Positions 1 to 14,494 are shown, numbered from the stretch's first letter. The stretch is DNA of 64,000 nucleotides from Pyrus communis (GCF_963583255.1 NC_084817.1:20565989-20629988); one strand, 5' to 3'. The notes: generated by a model from the letters alone, not told the origin. Made by a program: numbers and translations.

Positions 1-1080
1 ATATGACCTTGCCAATTTTCTCTCTTTGTTTGGGTATAAAAGTTTGCCAGCACTGAGACTGCACCGTTGGAATCAAATTCTCTTTTGGAACAAGGTGATA
101 AGGAGCAAGTATGGGTTGGAGGCTAATGGGTGGGACGCAAACCCTTAGCTGTGTGGTTCAAGTTGTAGCCCTTGGATATATATTTCTTCTGGTCTTTCTT
201 CTTTCCTAGAGTGCTGCAAGTTTGAGGTTGGCAATGGGGAAAGGGTGAGGTTTTGGGAGGATGGTTGGTTGGAGGGTGGACCGTTGAAAGATTAGTATCC
301 TAGATTATTCTTGTTATCAAGAAAGCACGACCAGAGCATTTCAAGTCTTGTGGATTTTTCTTTTCAGTCATGAAGTTGGAATTTTGATTTCAGAAACTTG
401 AATGATAGCAGAGGCGGCTAGGTTATTACAGAAGGTGGAAAATGTTAGTTTGATTCAATCAATAACGGATAATAGAAGGTGGAAACTAGACGGATCAAGA
501 TTGTTAACTTGCAAATCCTATAGCTCTTTCTTGTGCAGCAATGGAGCTGCACAACATTTTCCACCCTTTTCTCAGATTTGAAAATCAAAAGCTCCTCCAA
601 AAGTCAAAGTTCTTGCATGGTTAGTGGCTATCGGGAAGGTCAACACCTGTGATCAAGTTCAAAGGTGAAGGCTTTTATTTGCATTTCTCCTCATTGTTGC
701 AGCTTGTGTAAATCTGAGGAGTGTTAATCATGTTTTTCTCCATTGTTCTTACTCGATACAGCTGTGGCGGAAATTGTTCAAGGAAGTTAGAGCTAGTTGG
801 GTTATTCCAAAAGATTGTTTCGAGCTTCTAAGTACCAAGTTCGAGGCTTTAGGAAAGGGGAGGAAAGCTACAGCTTTGTGGGACTGTTTGGTGTTGGCAA
901 TTTTTTGGAATATTTGGTTGGAGCGTAATAGGAGAATTTTTTAGGATTGTAAGGGAGTGGGAGTAGAGGAACTATGAGGTAGAGTAATATTCTGGGCATC
1001 AGTTTCGAATGAGTTCAGGGATTGTTCTCCTTCTTATATAGTGATGGATGTGTTAGCAGCCGTAAAATGAATTTGGTTCT
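1..1080 (+). mobile_element. Decayed LINE (L1-type) 3' end, zf-RVT region
   Basis: Reading across several frames gives the pattern at the C-terminus of plant non-LTR retrotransposon ORF2. Near 105-145 is KYGLEANGWDANP. Near 210-290 is CKFEVGNGERVRFWEDGW. From about 575 follows a zinc-binding reverse-transcriptase region: KAPPKVKVLAWLVA, then TCDQVQR, NHVFLHCSYS, LWRKLFKE and a final FWNIWLERNRRIF near 900-945. Stops and frame changes show it is dead. It lies on the same strand as the BEACH gene, upstream of that gene's first visible exon, so it probably sits in an intron. The 5' end is outside the window. No poly-A tail or target-site duplication was identified. Confidence 0.75.
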
Positions 1081-1364
1081 GCTTTAGTTACATGTAAATA
1101 GTCCTACCTGAGAGGTTTTAGCTTGTTTTTGTTGTTGCTGGATTTCTTATCCAGTTTTTGTAATTCATAGGGGTGTCACTCATTCTTTTGGAAGCCATTG
1201 TAAAGGATTTCTGCTTTACACATATAACTTTAGAAACTTTTCTTTTGGAATAAGACATCTGAGGTTTAAGCTTTTGTTTTCTTTTCATCATCTTCCATCT
1301 TTTCTATGACATGAGATTTATTCACATTAGATACACCATTTCATTTTCATTGTTTTCTTTTCTT

Positions 1365-3558
<2,194 letters not shown>

Positions 3559-5340
3559 ATTAACCATTTGGGATGGAAATCATTTATTTTCAATGGCAAG
3601 CAAGGATTTGGGAGGTGAATCAAGGTATGCACTGTAGCCATTTTCCTGCAAGTTCACTTCTGGAATTTCGGTCACTTTATAAATGCCTTTATTTGGGAAA
3701 TATAGACTTAATAATTGTGATTGTTTTTTCTTCTTTAGTACTGTATTCGCTATTCATTGTACTGGTTTGACATGTTATTTTTTATCCAGTAAGATGCACA
3801 TTAATCTTTATTTGAACATAAACCAAAACAACCAAACATATATTGGCATATGGTAACAATTTTCCATATTCCCTCATGGCTGGATGGAAATTCTAGTAAC
3901 GTGTTGAACAGTCTGTTGGTTTATTACTTTCCTCAAAAGCTTAAGCTGCCAAACTGTGGACCAGGACAATTGTTTTCTATCCACCCCGAGTTCTTTGAAC
4001 ACAATTAAGGCCATGGAATTTTTGCCTGTTTGCTGTACTAAAAATTAAGACTCATTTCGCACCTAAGAAAAACACTAAACTTTTATGTAGCTGCTTGTAC
4101 GTCCGTGTGCATATGCGTGTGTGTGTGCTGATATCTGATGATAATTCTTGAATTCGTCAACGTCTTAAAATTATGAAATGTGACAGCTGGATATGTTTTG
4201 TGTTGGTTGATACAACTCGCGACCCCAGTAACTGTGTGATTGTGTGTGGCTGTTGTGGTTGCTTTATTTCAGATAAAAATCATGTGGTTGGAAGTATCCG
4301 TAACGAGACTTGGGATTATTGCAGTATTTGCTTGTGTTTCCGTTAGATTTGGCTGTAATTATATCTATTCATGAACTAATTGTACATTACCTCTTATGAT
4401 ATTAAGCGCGTGTATGTGGGGTGTGTGTTGTCAGATTTTCACAAAAGTGGTGGTTGAAGTGCTCGTAATTACAGTTGAAGTTGTGGTATTTGTTTGTGTG
4501 CCTTTAGATTTTGATTATCTTCTCAACCTTCAATACAGGAGTCTGTAAAATATCTCAGAATATTGAGCCATGTCATCGCATGCCAGGCCTCAGACTCATT
4601 TTGATTTTGGTTTCATCTCCTTGATGTTTTGGCGTGTCAAGACAATGAACGGGATTACATGCAGTTGCGCAAGAATTGCATGAACATTTTGTTTGAAGCC
4701 TGTTCAAGCTCCGGTTATTTTAATGTAACACATTCAGAGCTCAAAAACTTGGTGAGGTGAATTTTTCTGCAACGTTTCAAAATAAGGTAAATTACTGGCT
4801 TCTTAAAACTTATAGCCCTTCATTGCCACCCTGTGGGGTGTCAACACATACCTGTACTATATGTTCTTGGTAGGTTAGATTTCAAATATTGTGTATTAAC
4901 CAGTGGCAGGCCAACTCTGATTTTTCCTTTCCCAAATAGCTAGCGTTAATCCTCCGAACTTTGTATAGACGGGTTGCAATGCCTTTTATTTTGTCTTAAA
5001 TCAATGAAACCCCCTTTTTTCTTTCCTGTGTAGCATATTTAGTTTGCATAAATCATCTGAAGTTACGGGTATTTTAGTAGTTACGGTTTTCCATAGGTGG
5101 GCTGCGATGCCTTTTTTGTAGTAACGCTTATGTGTGGGGTATTCGTTAACATTCGCTCTCAGCAGATAAGGTTTTTCCAATTTGTGGTTGTTTCGCTTGC
5201 GAATACGCTCTATCTGTACAGAATGATGTTCTAATACGAGTGTGCTCGTGAACATATTGGTAAATAGAGCTCCCACAAGCTGCTCTGATTTGTATTGACA
5301 CGCACAGGTACCAAAACTTATGTGCTTGCGGTTGATTCTA
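3559..5340. other. 3' flank of the BEACH gene, no gene recognised
   Basis: AT-rich sequence that should hold the BEACH 3' UTR. A possible untranslated intron donor (AAGGTATGCA) lies near 3625. Segments 4231-4360 and 4405-4520 resemble each other (TGTGTG-rich start, a GTGGTTGAAGT-like core, a TATTTG..TGTGT..TTAGATTT end), an old tandem duplication. Only short open frames occur, without recognisable protein sequence. Confidence 0.5.
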
Positions 5341-5543
5341 AACCTTTGTTACCAAAATTCTGATGCACTTTCCCTTCTTTAACTTGCATTGTGGACTTTT
5401 GCAAACAATTGTCCACCGTTTTTCGGATGGCTTTCATGTATAATTCCAGTGATACTTTTCTTTCGAATGTCGGAACAAGTTTCATATTATTTCAGAAGTA
5501 CACATTTTTGTTGCAATTTGTGACATAAACTTGCCTAGTACAG

Positions 5544-6924
5544 TTATTCTGTAACCCTCGGTGGCCTATTCTCTTCGAGAAAACATATGAATTCATCCAC
5601 TATTCGATTGTTCTTATTTCTGTCTCTAGACAAATCCTTCATTTCCTTAGCCCTAGTCCATAACGATTCACCCGAGTCGTCCACCACTGCCAACCTTACA
5701 AACTCAGCCACCGAGTCACGAGTAAACGACCCGTCTCGCTCGTTCCTAGGTATTTCCACCCCGAGCCCCTTTCCATTCCCCAATCGAGCATTAAGCCCTT
5801 GGTCGTTCACCATCGGAAAAAACATCAAAACCCGTCCGAACACGAGCCCTACGATCATTGAGTTCCAACCGCAGTGAGTCAAGAATCCCCCCACCGAGTC
5901 ATGACTCAGTATGCGCACTTGCGGAGCCCACCCCAAGTGTACCACACCTCGACCCTTGACTCGTTCCACAAACCCTGGAGGAAGCATCTCCGACACTGAT
6001 TGAGTCGACTCGGGCGGGTTTCTCAACACCCAAAAGAAGGGTCCCGAGTGCAATGTAAACCACCGAGTTGACTCGTTGCTTGTCCAACCACCCTTTAATG
6101 CCACCCCATGTTTCATCATATTCACTTGCCTCCTCTTCTATGTTTGGCGGTAGAAATCCAACCGGAACAACGGGTTTTACTTTTACCTCGCGGTAAAGCT
6201 CTCTCACCAAATTTAACCACTCGGGCTCAAACTCGTCAGAGCTTCTAACAAACACAACGTCGCTCTCCTCAATCGCAACCCCAAAACGCACCGTATCGTG
6301 AGTGCCCGACTCGTTCCCGCTTGATGCTTGCACCCACTTGGCAATCTCGTGGAGCCGATACGCCAAGTCGGACTCAAACGGGACCCACTTGGGGACCACC
6401 GTGAAATCCTCGGCCTTGGTCCTCCCATCCTGGCCGCTGATCAGAACCGACGGCGGGCCGAGGTAGGCCAGGCAGGCGGCGTTGACGCAGCAGAAGAAGG
6501 CGTGCGAGACGCCGAGCCTGGCGGCTATGGCGGGAAGCCAGTGAGGGGCATAGTCGTAAATAACCCAGTCGGGTCTTGAGGACTCCAGGAAAGCGGTCAG
6601 CGGGGTTTGTAGCATGTCGAAGGCCGTTTTGAGTAGTTGCTGCTTGTGGAAGGGGACGTCGTTTGGGAGGTTAGGGAGGCGGGGGAGAGGGAAGGAGACG
6701 AGGTTGACGAGGGAGGAGAGGTGGGAGGGTATTTTGGCAAGTCTGGAGAGGTTTCTTGGGGTGGAGACGAAGAAGACGGTGTGACCCTTTTGAGCTATGA
6801 GGGTGGAAAGGTGGAAGAAGGGGATGAGGTGGCCCATGGCCAGCCATAGAAACACCACCACGTGAAGAGCAGCTCCTCCGCCTCCTCCTCCTTGGCCTCC
6901 ACTCTGAGTGTTCTGGTTGTCCAT
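5544..6924 (-). pseudogene. UGT91-type UDP-glycosyltransferase, frameshifted copy 1
   Basis: Intronless family-1 glycosyltransferase similar to plant UDP-rhamnose:rhamnosyltransferase 1-like (UGT91) proteins, which add a sugar to glycosides in the cytosol. Donor and acceptor cannot be read from sequence. The N-terminus (ATG at 6922-6924) has HVVVFLWLAMGH with the catalytic-type His, and PDWVIYDYAPHW. The C-terminus has the PSPG box, WAPQVRILSHDSVGGF then LTHCGWNS. Against copy 2, 65 bases are missing at the 6041/6042 junction just after VVYIALGT, shifting the frame. The conserved PSPG Glu after HCGWNS is Val (MIVGL), and the FPW motif near the N-terminus is FLW. Adding back 65 bases would give about 481 codons, normal for the family. 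Not expected to make active enzyme. Confidence 0.88.
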
Positions 6925-6982
6925 GGAGATTGACCTGTGTCCACTCTGAGTGTTCTGGTTGTCCGTGGAGATTGATCAACAC
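6899..6982 (-). repeat. 42-bp tandem duplication over the UGT start codon
   Basis: The 42 bases from 6899 recur from 6941. The inner copy keeps CAT (ATG on the reverse strand) at 6922-6924. In the outer copy the same triplet is CGT, so no second start is created. Unit 2 of the larger duplication has a single copy here, so this arose in unit 1. Confidence 0.85.
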
Positions 6983-7898
6983 AGAGCAGAGGATAGGGGT
7001 GGAATATATGGACGGATTTAGAAAGAGTAAGCAAGTCTTGACCTTTTGTGTGTATTCAAAGTGGTATTCAAAGTGGAAGTTTGAAAATTATTCTTACAAA
7101 AAGTCATTTGATTTACAGACCGATTAGTTATTTTAGTGTATCAAATAAATTAATTGTATAGGTAGTAAATAACATATTATTAATCATGAATCATCTATTT
7201 ATTTGATATAGTTGAATGACGAAATTGATCTTTATTTAAATTATTTTTTTGTTTGGATGATCTTCAAATGAAAATTAAGAAATTTAACAATAATAATAAA
7301 AAAAATTACAGTATTGATGTGTTATTTGCAAGTGAAGAAATGCAAGTCTTAATTTTATTTTCGGTATCTAAATGTAAGTTTTATTCATTTGTTGTATATT
7401 ATCTTGCAATACCTACACCACTTGGACTTCTAAGTAGCTTTAGGAATCATTGAAATCATAAAGTTTAACCCTAATCTCAATGACAGGTAATATCATCACA
7501 GGACATGGGTAGGAGATTATATCTCCGTAATGTTACTCCAAGTTCTCATAATTTAGTTGTCCATTTTGAATCTAGATTTTGAGATCTCTAGTCAACTAGG
7601 TTGGATTTTCACTGTACTACTCTAAGTATAAGCTTTTACCCCATTCCCCCTCGTTGATGCAACTTCCTCTAGTCAATCTTTTAATAATTGGTACCGCTAG
7701 GTTGACTACTTATACATTCTATATATATGGCCATCACAAAACCTATCAATGCATGGAAATAAATTTCGTTTGAGAGTAGTTGTTTTCCTACGTTAAGTCC
7801 TCCAGACGTATATTAGGACTTAATTACTAAGTAATTTGCCAACACTTGAGTAAATTTTCCCCACATTTAAGGTATTCAAGACCTTAAAAATATCATAG

Positions 7899-8027
7899 TA
7901 AGAGATAATATTTACCACTTTCTAGAAGTAAATTACTTTTTCATTCTTCTTAAGTTGACATAATAAGAGATAATATTTACCACTTTCTAGAAGTAAATTA
8001 CTTCTTCATTCTTCTTAAGTTGACATA
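7899..8027. repeat. 65-bp tandem duplication
   Basis: TAAGAGATAATATTTACC begins at 7899 and again at 7964. The two 65-base units are nearly identical, differing mainly at a T/C in the CTTTTTCATT / CTTCTTCATT stretch. This suggests a recent event. Confidence 0.9.
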
Positions 8028-8884
8028 TAATCCAACGTTTTTGGAAAAATGGCGCGCGTCTCTTTCCCTCATGCATTTGTTCGGCTTTGAAACAGTCATA
8101 GAGACAACTAAATTAAAATTGACACATGATAAAATATGTGAAATTGGTTTGTCAAACAAAGAGACAACTAAATAATTAATCTGTCAGCATGAATCATAAT
8201 TCATATGTAAAATGGAAATACCAATCAATTCTACGGTAAGAATACGATTCATTAGATGAGCAAAAACAAAATATAGTCATGCAATTCAATATATGATCTC
8301 TTTGAATCTTCAAAGTAATGCATGCACATGAATAACCAAAGTTAAATGAACATGACATAATAAATTAGAAAAAACTTGAAAATATGGTCAAGGAAAAAGT
8401 TACACATTATGTCCTTAAGACAAAGTATTTACACCATACTATATTGTGCTCATGGTTGATTGGCGTTTGTCTCCCAGCATACGACGACCACGTCTTTGCA
8501 ATATTAGCAATCCAAATCACAAGGCTGTAATGAACCATGATTGTATTAAGTACTCTTTCATATAGACTCAATATATAGGATGCTACAAAACTCTCTAACA
8601 ATGGTGTACTATGTGTATTATTGAAAAACACTAAAAAGATCACCTTATTTGTATATATGTTGATCATGTTTACAACTACATTTTAGGAGACACATGTGAT
8701 GATATAGAGCTTGAATAAAATCATTAATTGACATGCATGTCGTACATGTAAAAAGTACGATTGTAGTCATATTTATACATATGTTCATGCATGGCATATA
8801 TATAACCTACATTAAATCCCTTTGATTAAGTAGTACTTGCATGATAAAATTAATCCTAGAGTACATCTCAAACAATTTAATTAA

Positions 8885-9037
8885 AGGAAAATTAACGAAA
8901 AGTTAAAAAAAAAAAAATAGTTTTAATGAAAAATGACAAATAAAGGTGCAGTGAATAGTACCAGGAAAATGTAAAAATGTGATTTTTCGTTAAAAATGAA
9001 TAGTACCAAGAGTGTTTTGTTAAAACTCCCTTTAATT
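8885..9037. mobile_element. MITE-like element (TTAACGAAAAG terminal motif)
   Basis: The left end AAAGGAAAATTAACGAAA and the reverse complement of the right end (AAAGGGAGTTTTAACAAAA) form imperfect terminal inverted repeats, flanked on both sides by AATTAA-type sequence. The interior holds GTGAATAGTACCAGG and AAAATGTGATTTTTCGTTAAA. The same interior words recur near 27245-27330. This kind of short element is common in apple and pear DNA by my recollection. Superfamily not assigned. Confidence 0.6.
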
Positions 9038-9535
9038 AATGATCCACCAAACAATTTGATGCAACATAATCCACGAAACAATTTGAGTTAATGATCCAGG
9101 CCAAACAATTTAATAATGATGTCCATGTAACTTTTGAGTAAGATCCACCAAAAAATTTAAATGCAGCTTAATTATGGAGTAGGCATCCATGCATATACAA
9201 ACAGATAGAATTTTATATGCATGTAGTTAAACAAACTAGATAATCTCAAGATCATACACTTGCTTTCACTAGTTAGTTTAGGTATATGTTAGTAAAAGTC
9301 TAATGGTATTAGATTAACTATTTTAAACTCGTTATTTTAAGGAGAGAATTCCAGCCGTGGGGTATGGGCTAATTAGTAAATTTTAGGTTCAATGCATATA
9401 GAATATTATAGAAATTGAGAATGTAAAAGTTTTCTGGTGACTGTAGGGGCTTTTTTATTTATAGAAATTGAGATGTCTGTTTGGAAAGTATGTGACTATT
9501 TATGAGAAGTTAAAATTTATGTGCCTTTCTTACAA

Positions 9536-11215
9536 AAATTCTGATGTAGTTTCCTTTCTTTAACTTGCATCATGGACTCTTGCAAACAATTGTTCACCCT
9601 TTTTCGGATGGCTTTCATGTATAATTCCAGCTATACTTTTCTTTTGAACGTCGGAACAAGTTTCATATTATTTCAAAAGTACACATTTTTGTTGCAATTT
9701 GTGACATAAACTTGCCTAGTAAAGTTATTCTGTAACCCTCGGTGGCCTATTCTCCTCGAGAAAACATATGAATTCATCCACCATCCGACTGTTCTTGTTT
9801 CTATCTCCAAACAAATCCTTCATTTCCTTGGCCCTAGTCCTTAACGATTCACCCGAGTCATCCACCATTGCCAACCTTACAAGCTCAGCCACCGAGTAAC
9901 CCGCAAACGACCCGTCTCGCTCGTTCCTAGGTATTTCCACCCCGAGCCCCTTCCCATTCCCCAATCGAGCATTAAGCCCTTGGTCGTTAACCATCGGAAA
10001 AAACATCAAAACCCCCCCGAACACGAGCCCTTCGATCATTGAGTTCCATCCGCAGTGAGTCAAGAATCCCCCCACCGAGTCATGACTCAGTATGCGCACT
10101 TGCGGAGCCCACCCCAAGTGTACCACTCCTCGACCCTTGACTCGTTCCACAAATCCAGGAGGAAGCATCCCCGACACTGACTGAGTCGACTCGGGCGGGT
10201 TTCTCAACACCCAAAAGAAGGGTTCCCCGGATAGCTCCAACCCGAGAGCCAACTCGTTGAGTTCCTCCTGACTCAGTGTCGCCTCGGTCCCTAGCGCAAC
10301 GTATACAACTGAGTTGACTCGTTGCTTGTCCAACCACTCTTTAATGCCACCCCATGCTTCATCAAATTCACCAATTGCCTCCTCTTCTATGTTTGGCGGT
10401 AAAAATCCGACCGGAACAACGGGTTTTACTTTTACCTCGCGGTAAAGTTGTCTCATCAAATTTAACCACTCGGGCTCCAACTCCTCAGAGCTTCTAATAA
10501 ACACAACGTCGCTCTCCTCAATCGTAACCCCAAAACGCACCGTATCGGGAGTGACCGACTCGTCTTCGCTTGATATTTCCACCCACTTGGCAATCTCGCC
10601 GATACGCCATGTCGGACTCGAACGGGACCCACTTGGGGACCACCGTGAAATCCTCGGCCTTGGTCCTCCCATCCTTGCCGCTGACTAGAAGGGACGGCGG
10701 GCCGATGTAGGACATGCAGGCGGCGTTGAAGCAGCAGAAGAAGGCGCGTGAGATGCCGAGCCTGGCGGCGGTGGCGGGAAGCCAGTGAGGGGTATAGTCG
10801 TAAATAGCCCAGTCGGGTCTTGAGGACTCAAGGAAAGCAGTCAACAGGGGTTGGAGCATGTCGAAGGCCGTTTTGAGTAGTTGCTGCTTGTGGAAGGGGA
10901 CGTCGGCGGATGATTCGGCGTCGTTTGGGAGGTTAGAAAGGCGGGGGAGAGGGAGGGAGACGAGGTTGATGAGGGAGGAGAGGTGGGAGGGTATTCTGGG
11001 AAGTCTGGAGAGGTTTCTTGGGGTGGAAACGAAGGAGACGGGGTGACCCTTTTGAGCTATGAGGGTGGAAAGGTGGAAGAAGGGGATGATGTGGCCCATG
11101 GCCAGCCATGGAAACACCACCACGTGAAGAGCAGCTCCTCCGCCTCCTACTCCTTTGCCTCCACTCTGAGTGTTCTGGTTGTCCATGGAGATTGACCAAC
11201 ACACAGGGGAGGGAG
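9536..11215. repeat. Tandem duplication unit 2 (UGT91 locus)
   Basis: Partner of the unit at 5347-6985. It is the longer copy, without the 65-base and 18-base deletions and with a single start-codon region, but it carries its own 5-base deletion at 10598/10599. Confidence 0.9.
9725..11186 (-). pseudogene. UGT91-type UDP-glycosyltransferase, frameshifted copy 2
   Basis: Same family and layout as copy 1, with ATG at 11184-11186 (MDNQNTQSGG) and stop at 9725-9727. Residues include HVVVFPWLAMGHIIPF, PDWAIYDYTPHWLP and VVYVALGTEATLSQEEL. The PSPG box has WAPQVRILSHDSVGGF, LTHCGWNSMIEGL with the expected Glu, and a final NDQ. Compared with copy 1, five bases (CTCCA on the coding strand) are missing at 10598/10599. 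AYRLHEIAK becomes AYRRDCQV and the frame is lost at mid-protein. Restoring the length gives 488 codons plus stop, so this is the only frame lesion. A sequencing error or an allele-specific defect is possible because the rest is well kept. Confidence 0.85.
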
Positions 11216-14190
11216 GGAAGGATGGATATGTATCAATTGGTACGGCATGAGCAAGAGGAATCAAGTTGTATATTTGTTTGATACGCAGGTCTTGGCTTTT
11301 TGTGTGTTTGCCAACTCAAGTAGGAGAGAGAAACTTCTCAGATTTTTAACAAATCAGTGTGTTGGAAATACGATCCGATAAATCTATCCGTTAAATCAAG
11401 TTTATCCTTCACGGTAAGGAATAAATGGGAAGCTAGATTCACATGGGCATCCGTTTTCATGGGAGGAGGAGAATCTCGATTCTTCGCAGACACTTGACTC
11501 GTTGAGATTTTTATTTTTATTTTTATTTTTATTTGATGGTTTGTCTATTTTCTTCCCCATCACCTCCACCGTTTTTTCCTTATCGTTTCCTTTTTTTATT
11601 GTGAATATTTATTTCAGAAAACCACCGTCACCTCCAGTCAATCGTTTCCTTTTTTTGTTGTGAACAATTATTAAAACTGGTTTTTGATGCGATGCGGTAG
11701 AGACATGGATCGTTGATAATAAAACTGGTCGTAGCTCCGGTAGTGGAGGATGATTCTCCAGAGACCGATAAGAAAGAAGTAGAACCTCGCTTCACGTCTC
11801 AACAGACCAAATTAATCAGTAGTCACAAACAGGAGTTGAAAATCAGAGTGCGATAACGACCATACGAACAAGCTACGATGATTAAACAAACTACAACAAT
11901 TATTTGATCAATGAAAAAACATAAGCCAAGGTGGCTACAAAACTCTAAGAAGTTATATTGTGTGTGACTTGTTTATCATATATACAAGTCCTACTTAAAA
12001 GGAACTGAATCTAAGAAACCCTAACTCGGAGTGCTAAACTCAAATCCTAAACTAACGACCAAAATTCAAATATTAGAATAAACTTAAATACAAATATTTT
12101 CTAAGTGACACTCTGGCTCTTGAGAAATTTTTTATTGTGATCGGAATACGAGTACGTGGTACACAATGCGTTTTTATATAAGCGGTGAGAACTTTTATTT
12201 TTTAAGTTAACAACTTTTTAATACATATATCATACTATTTATAAAATAATACATGATGTACTACTTCATATTCTGATCGTCCTAAACAATCTCTCTTGTA
12301 CACCAACGTCACGTATGCCACAGTGTCATGCATGCAACAAATATTGTCAAATAAACAATTTAATTCACGTTAAATCCAGAAAAGCATCTAAGAACAAAAT
12401 CTAAACAAGATATTAGATATAATAGTTGTTTAAACTCACAACATCAAGGAGTTGTGAGAACATAAATCTTATCTCTATTAATTAATAAAACACTCATTGT
12501 CAATTAAAATTCCATAAAATTACCAGTTTAACCCTCTAATTAAAACAGAACATTAATAAGAAATATGAGGCAGAAATGTAATTTTACATAACTAAATTTT
12601 GCTGTTTTTTTCTTTTCAAAACCTCACCTACATATAATCCTAACATATATATAAAAAAAATAAAAAATTTCCCACTTCCACATTCTCTATCACTATCTTC
12701 CTCTCTCCTTCTATTTCAAAAACAAAAATAGAAAAAAAATTCACACATTTTGTGCGTGCTCTATATGCCAGTATACATTAAATTAAGAAGGGAGTGGACA
12801 AACAATGTAAAAGACGTAGCCGGATTTGCTGCGACTTCCTCATTTGCATTTGTGCCCATGAGTCATCAATGGCGACAATAAAATAAACGTCATGATCGTA
12901 GTGACCATTACCTACAATTTTATAAATACTGCTATAATTTACTGCTAAAGCTACCATGTTAGTCGACTGGCTAATTTTCTCTTGCGACTGGTTAATCAAA
13001 ATTTCCGACCATAATGTCATTGTCCAACAGTGACTTTCAAAAAAAGCATATTAAGTAATTAATTTTCTATAAGTTCTCTAATTTTGTTCTGTATGCATGT
13101 ACAAACAGTAAACTCACACAACGAAACTTTATTAAAAATGAAAATGTTGCACATATTGTTTTTTTTTTTTTTGAGTCACTGTTGAATAGTGACTTTTAAT
13201 TTTCCAGCGATTAGAAAATTTTCGACCACAATGAAGGTGGTCGGCGACAATTTCTGTGATTGGCACCAATGGCATGTGGGTAATATGGCATAGGGACACA
13301 AATATAAATGTTGCTATGCTTATAAGTGTATTTGCTCACAATTGGTGGCTTCATCCGAACAGAATGAGGAGATTGGTAATCTTCCTTTTAAGTTTGTACT
13401 TCTCCTTAAAACTTATATAAAAAATGGTATACAAAAAATTAGGGGCAGTAATGTAATATGCACTAACCAAATTTTGTTTTTATTTTCCTTACCCACATGT
13501 CATCATAGCTTATCTCTAATTTCTTTTTTAAAAAAAAGAAAAAAGATATAAGCCTCTCTACTCCCATATTTTATCTCTCACTCCCTATCTCTTTCACATT
13601 TCTTTCCAACGTATCTCCCAAATTTTTCCACACAAAAAAATAATAAAAGCAAACAGTATAGGCCCAAGGCAAGACACGACTGTTAGCATTTTCTCTCCAA
13701 AATTCTAAGTCCATGAATGATATAATTCTAAAGTTTGTTGAATCCGATCACTTCTCAAACTTTGAGAGGGAGCTGACTAAACATAATCTACTGAAGAGAA
13801 CCTACTCAACTTTTTATGCCTCAATTGTCCTGCGAAACAATATAGGCCTCAGAACTGGATTTGATTTCAGCTTTATTGTTCACTGAAGAGAACAACCAAC
13901 TCTTGATGAAACATCATCAAGCTCACCCCACTCGCTCGAATGCAATTCGTTTCCTATGCAAGCAAGGCCCAAACTGCCATTTTAGGCTTGGGAGACGCGG
14001 TATGAATTCTAAACCCAAGCCCGCACTCCAAGCGGGACAAAAATAAGGCCAGTCCAAGGATTTAAGAATTAGGGCCAAAGCCCACACAAATTAAGAGTAG
14101 AGTTAGCCCACAAATGCTCTCTCCCTGCCAAGCCCACGAAGCCCAGTAGTGAAAGGGCATACGTCGTAATTATCGACATCAAACAGGGGG
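11216..14190. other. Intergenic, probable old transposon relics
   Basis: No gene recognised. CGTTTCCTTTTTTTATTGTGAA near 11585 recurs near 11645 as a short duplication. The stretch 11670-12120 resembles a reverse-oriented LTR fragment in composition. Two diverged segments, about 12480-12770 and 13370-13650, share a pattern (a GTAATGTAATTT-like core, ACTAAATTTTG, CTCAC, then a CTCTC-rich run). They may be old direct repeats bordering 12780-13330, which contains words such as GTGGTCGGCGACAATTTC. 13680-14190 shows nothing recognisable. Confidence 0.4.
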
Positions 14191-14200
14191 ACTTCTCGTT

Positions 14201-14391
14201 GTACCGGCCATACCTGTTGTGCCCACACTTCCCCTCTCTCTCTCTCTCTCTCGGTCTCTCTCTTCCCCAAAACCCCAACACTTTACTGAAGCCAGCGATT
14301 GTACCGGCCATACCTGTTGTGCCCACACTTTCTCTCTCTCTCGCTCTCTCTCTTCCCCAAAACCCCAACACTTTACTGAAGCCAGCGATTT
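14201..14391 (+). repeat. 100-bp tandem duplication in the 5' leader of the first GATA gene
   Basis: GTACCGGCCATACCTGTTGT begins at 14201 and again at 14301. Each unit has a CT-rich run and ends CTTTACTGAAGCCAGCGATT. The CT-rich tracts differ slightly in length. It lies about 100-290 bases before the ATG, in the probable 5' UTR or core promoter. Confidence 0.9.
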
Positions 14392-14403
14392 GATTTTGCG
14401 CTA

Positions 14404-14425
14404 GGGTTAGGGTTAGGGTTAGGTT
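14404..14425 (+). promoter_or_regulatory. Telo-box-like GGGTTA array
   Basis: Three consecutive TTAGGG-type units (AGGGTTAGGGTTAGGGTTAGG) lie about 70 bases before the ATG of the first GATA gene. Plant telo-boxes (AAACCCTAA type) occur in promoters and 5' UTRs of housekeeping genes. A related GGGGTTAGGGTTTG lies at about 20083 before the second GATA gene. Function here is inferred from position. Confidence 0.55.
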
Positions 14426-14494
14426 TTCACACATTGATCGGTTCCTCTGTGTAATGCTTGAACGACCATCGATCCGATTCGTGAGCATCCTTCA

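Larger units (their letters stand above)
5347..6985. repeat. Tandem duplication unit 1 (UGT91 locus)
   Basis: This unit matches 9536-11215 over the whole gene, plus about 190 bases beyond the stop codon (shared CTTTAACTTGCAT and TTTTTCGGATGGCTTTCATG) and the start-codon region. The two coding starts are about 4.26 kb apart and the stops 4,181 bases apart. Unit 1 differs by several indels: a 65-base deletion, an 18-base in-frame deletion and a 42-base insertion near the start codon. Confidence 0.9.
7040..9530. other. AT-rich spacer between UGT copies
   Basis: About 2.5 kb without a recognisable gene. It holds the 65-base tandem duplication at 7899-8027 and a MITE-like element near 8885-9037, listed separately. 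Open frames are short and low in complexity. The promoter of UGT copy 1 should lie at the low-coordinate end, but no distinctive element was identified. Confidence 0.5.

Noticed and set aside
12778..13020. 80-codon reverse frame near possible transposon words
   Set aside because: No start context, domain or homologous copy in the window; probably chance in AT-rich DNA.
14404..14425. Interstitial telomere or chromosome end
   Set aside because: Only three units, in a promoter position; far too short for a telomeric block, and the plant unit is usually TTTAGGG.
14199..14488. Open frames on both strands over CT/GA-rich leader
   Set aside because: They are readings of the duplicated CT-rich 5' leader, not proteins.
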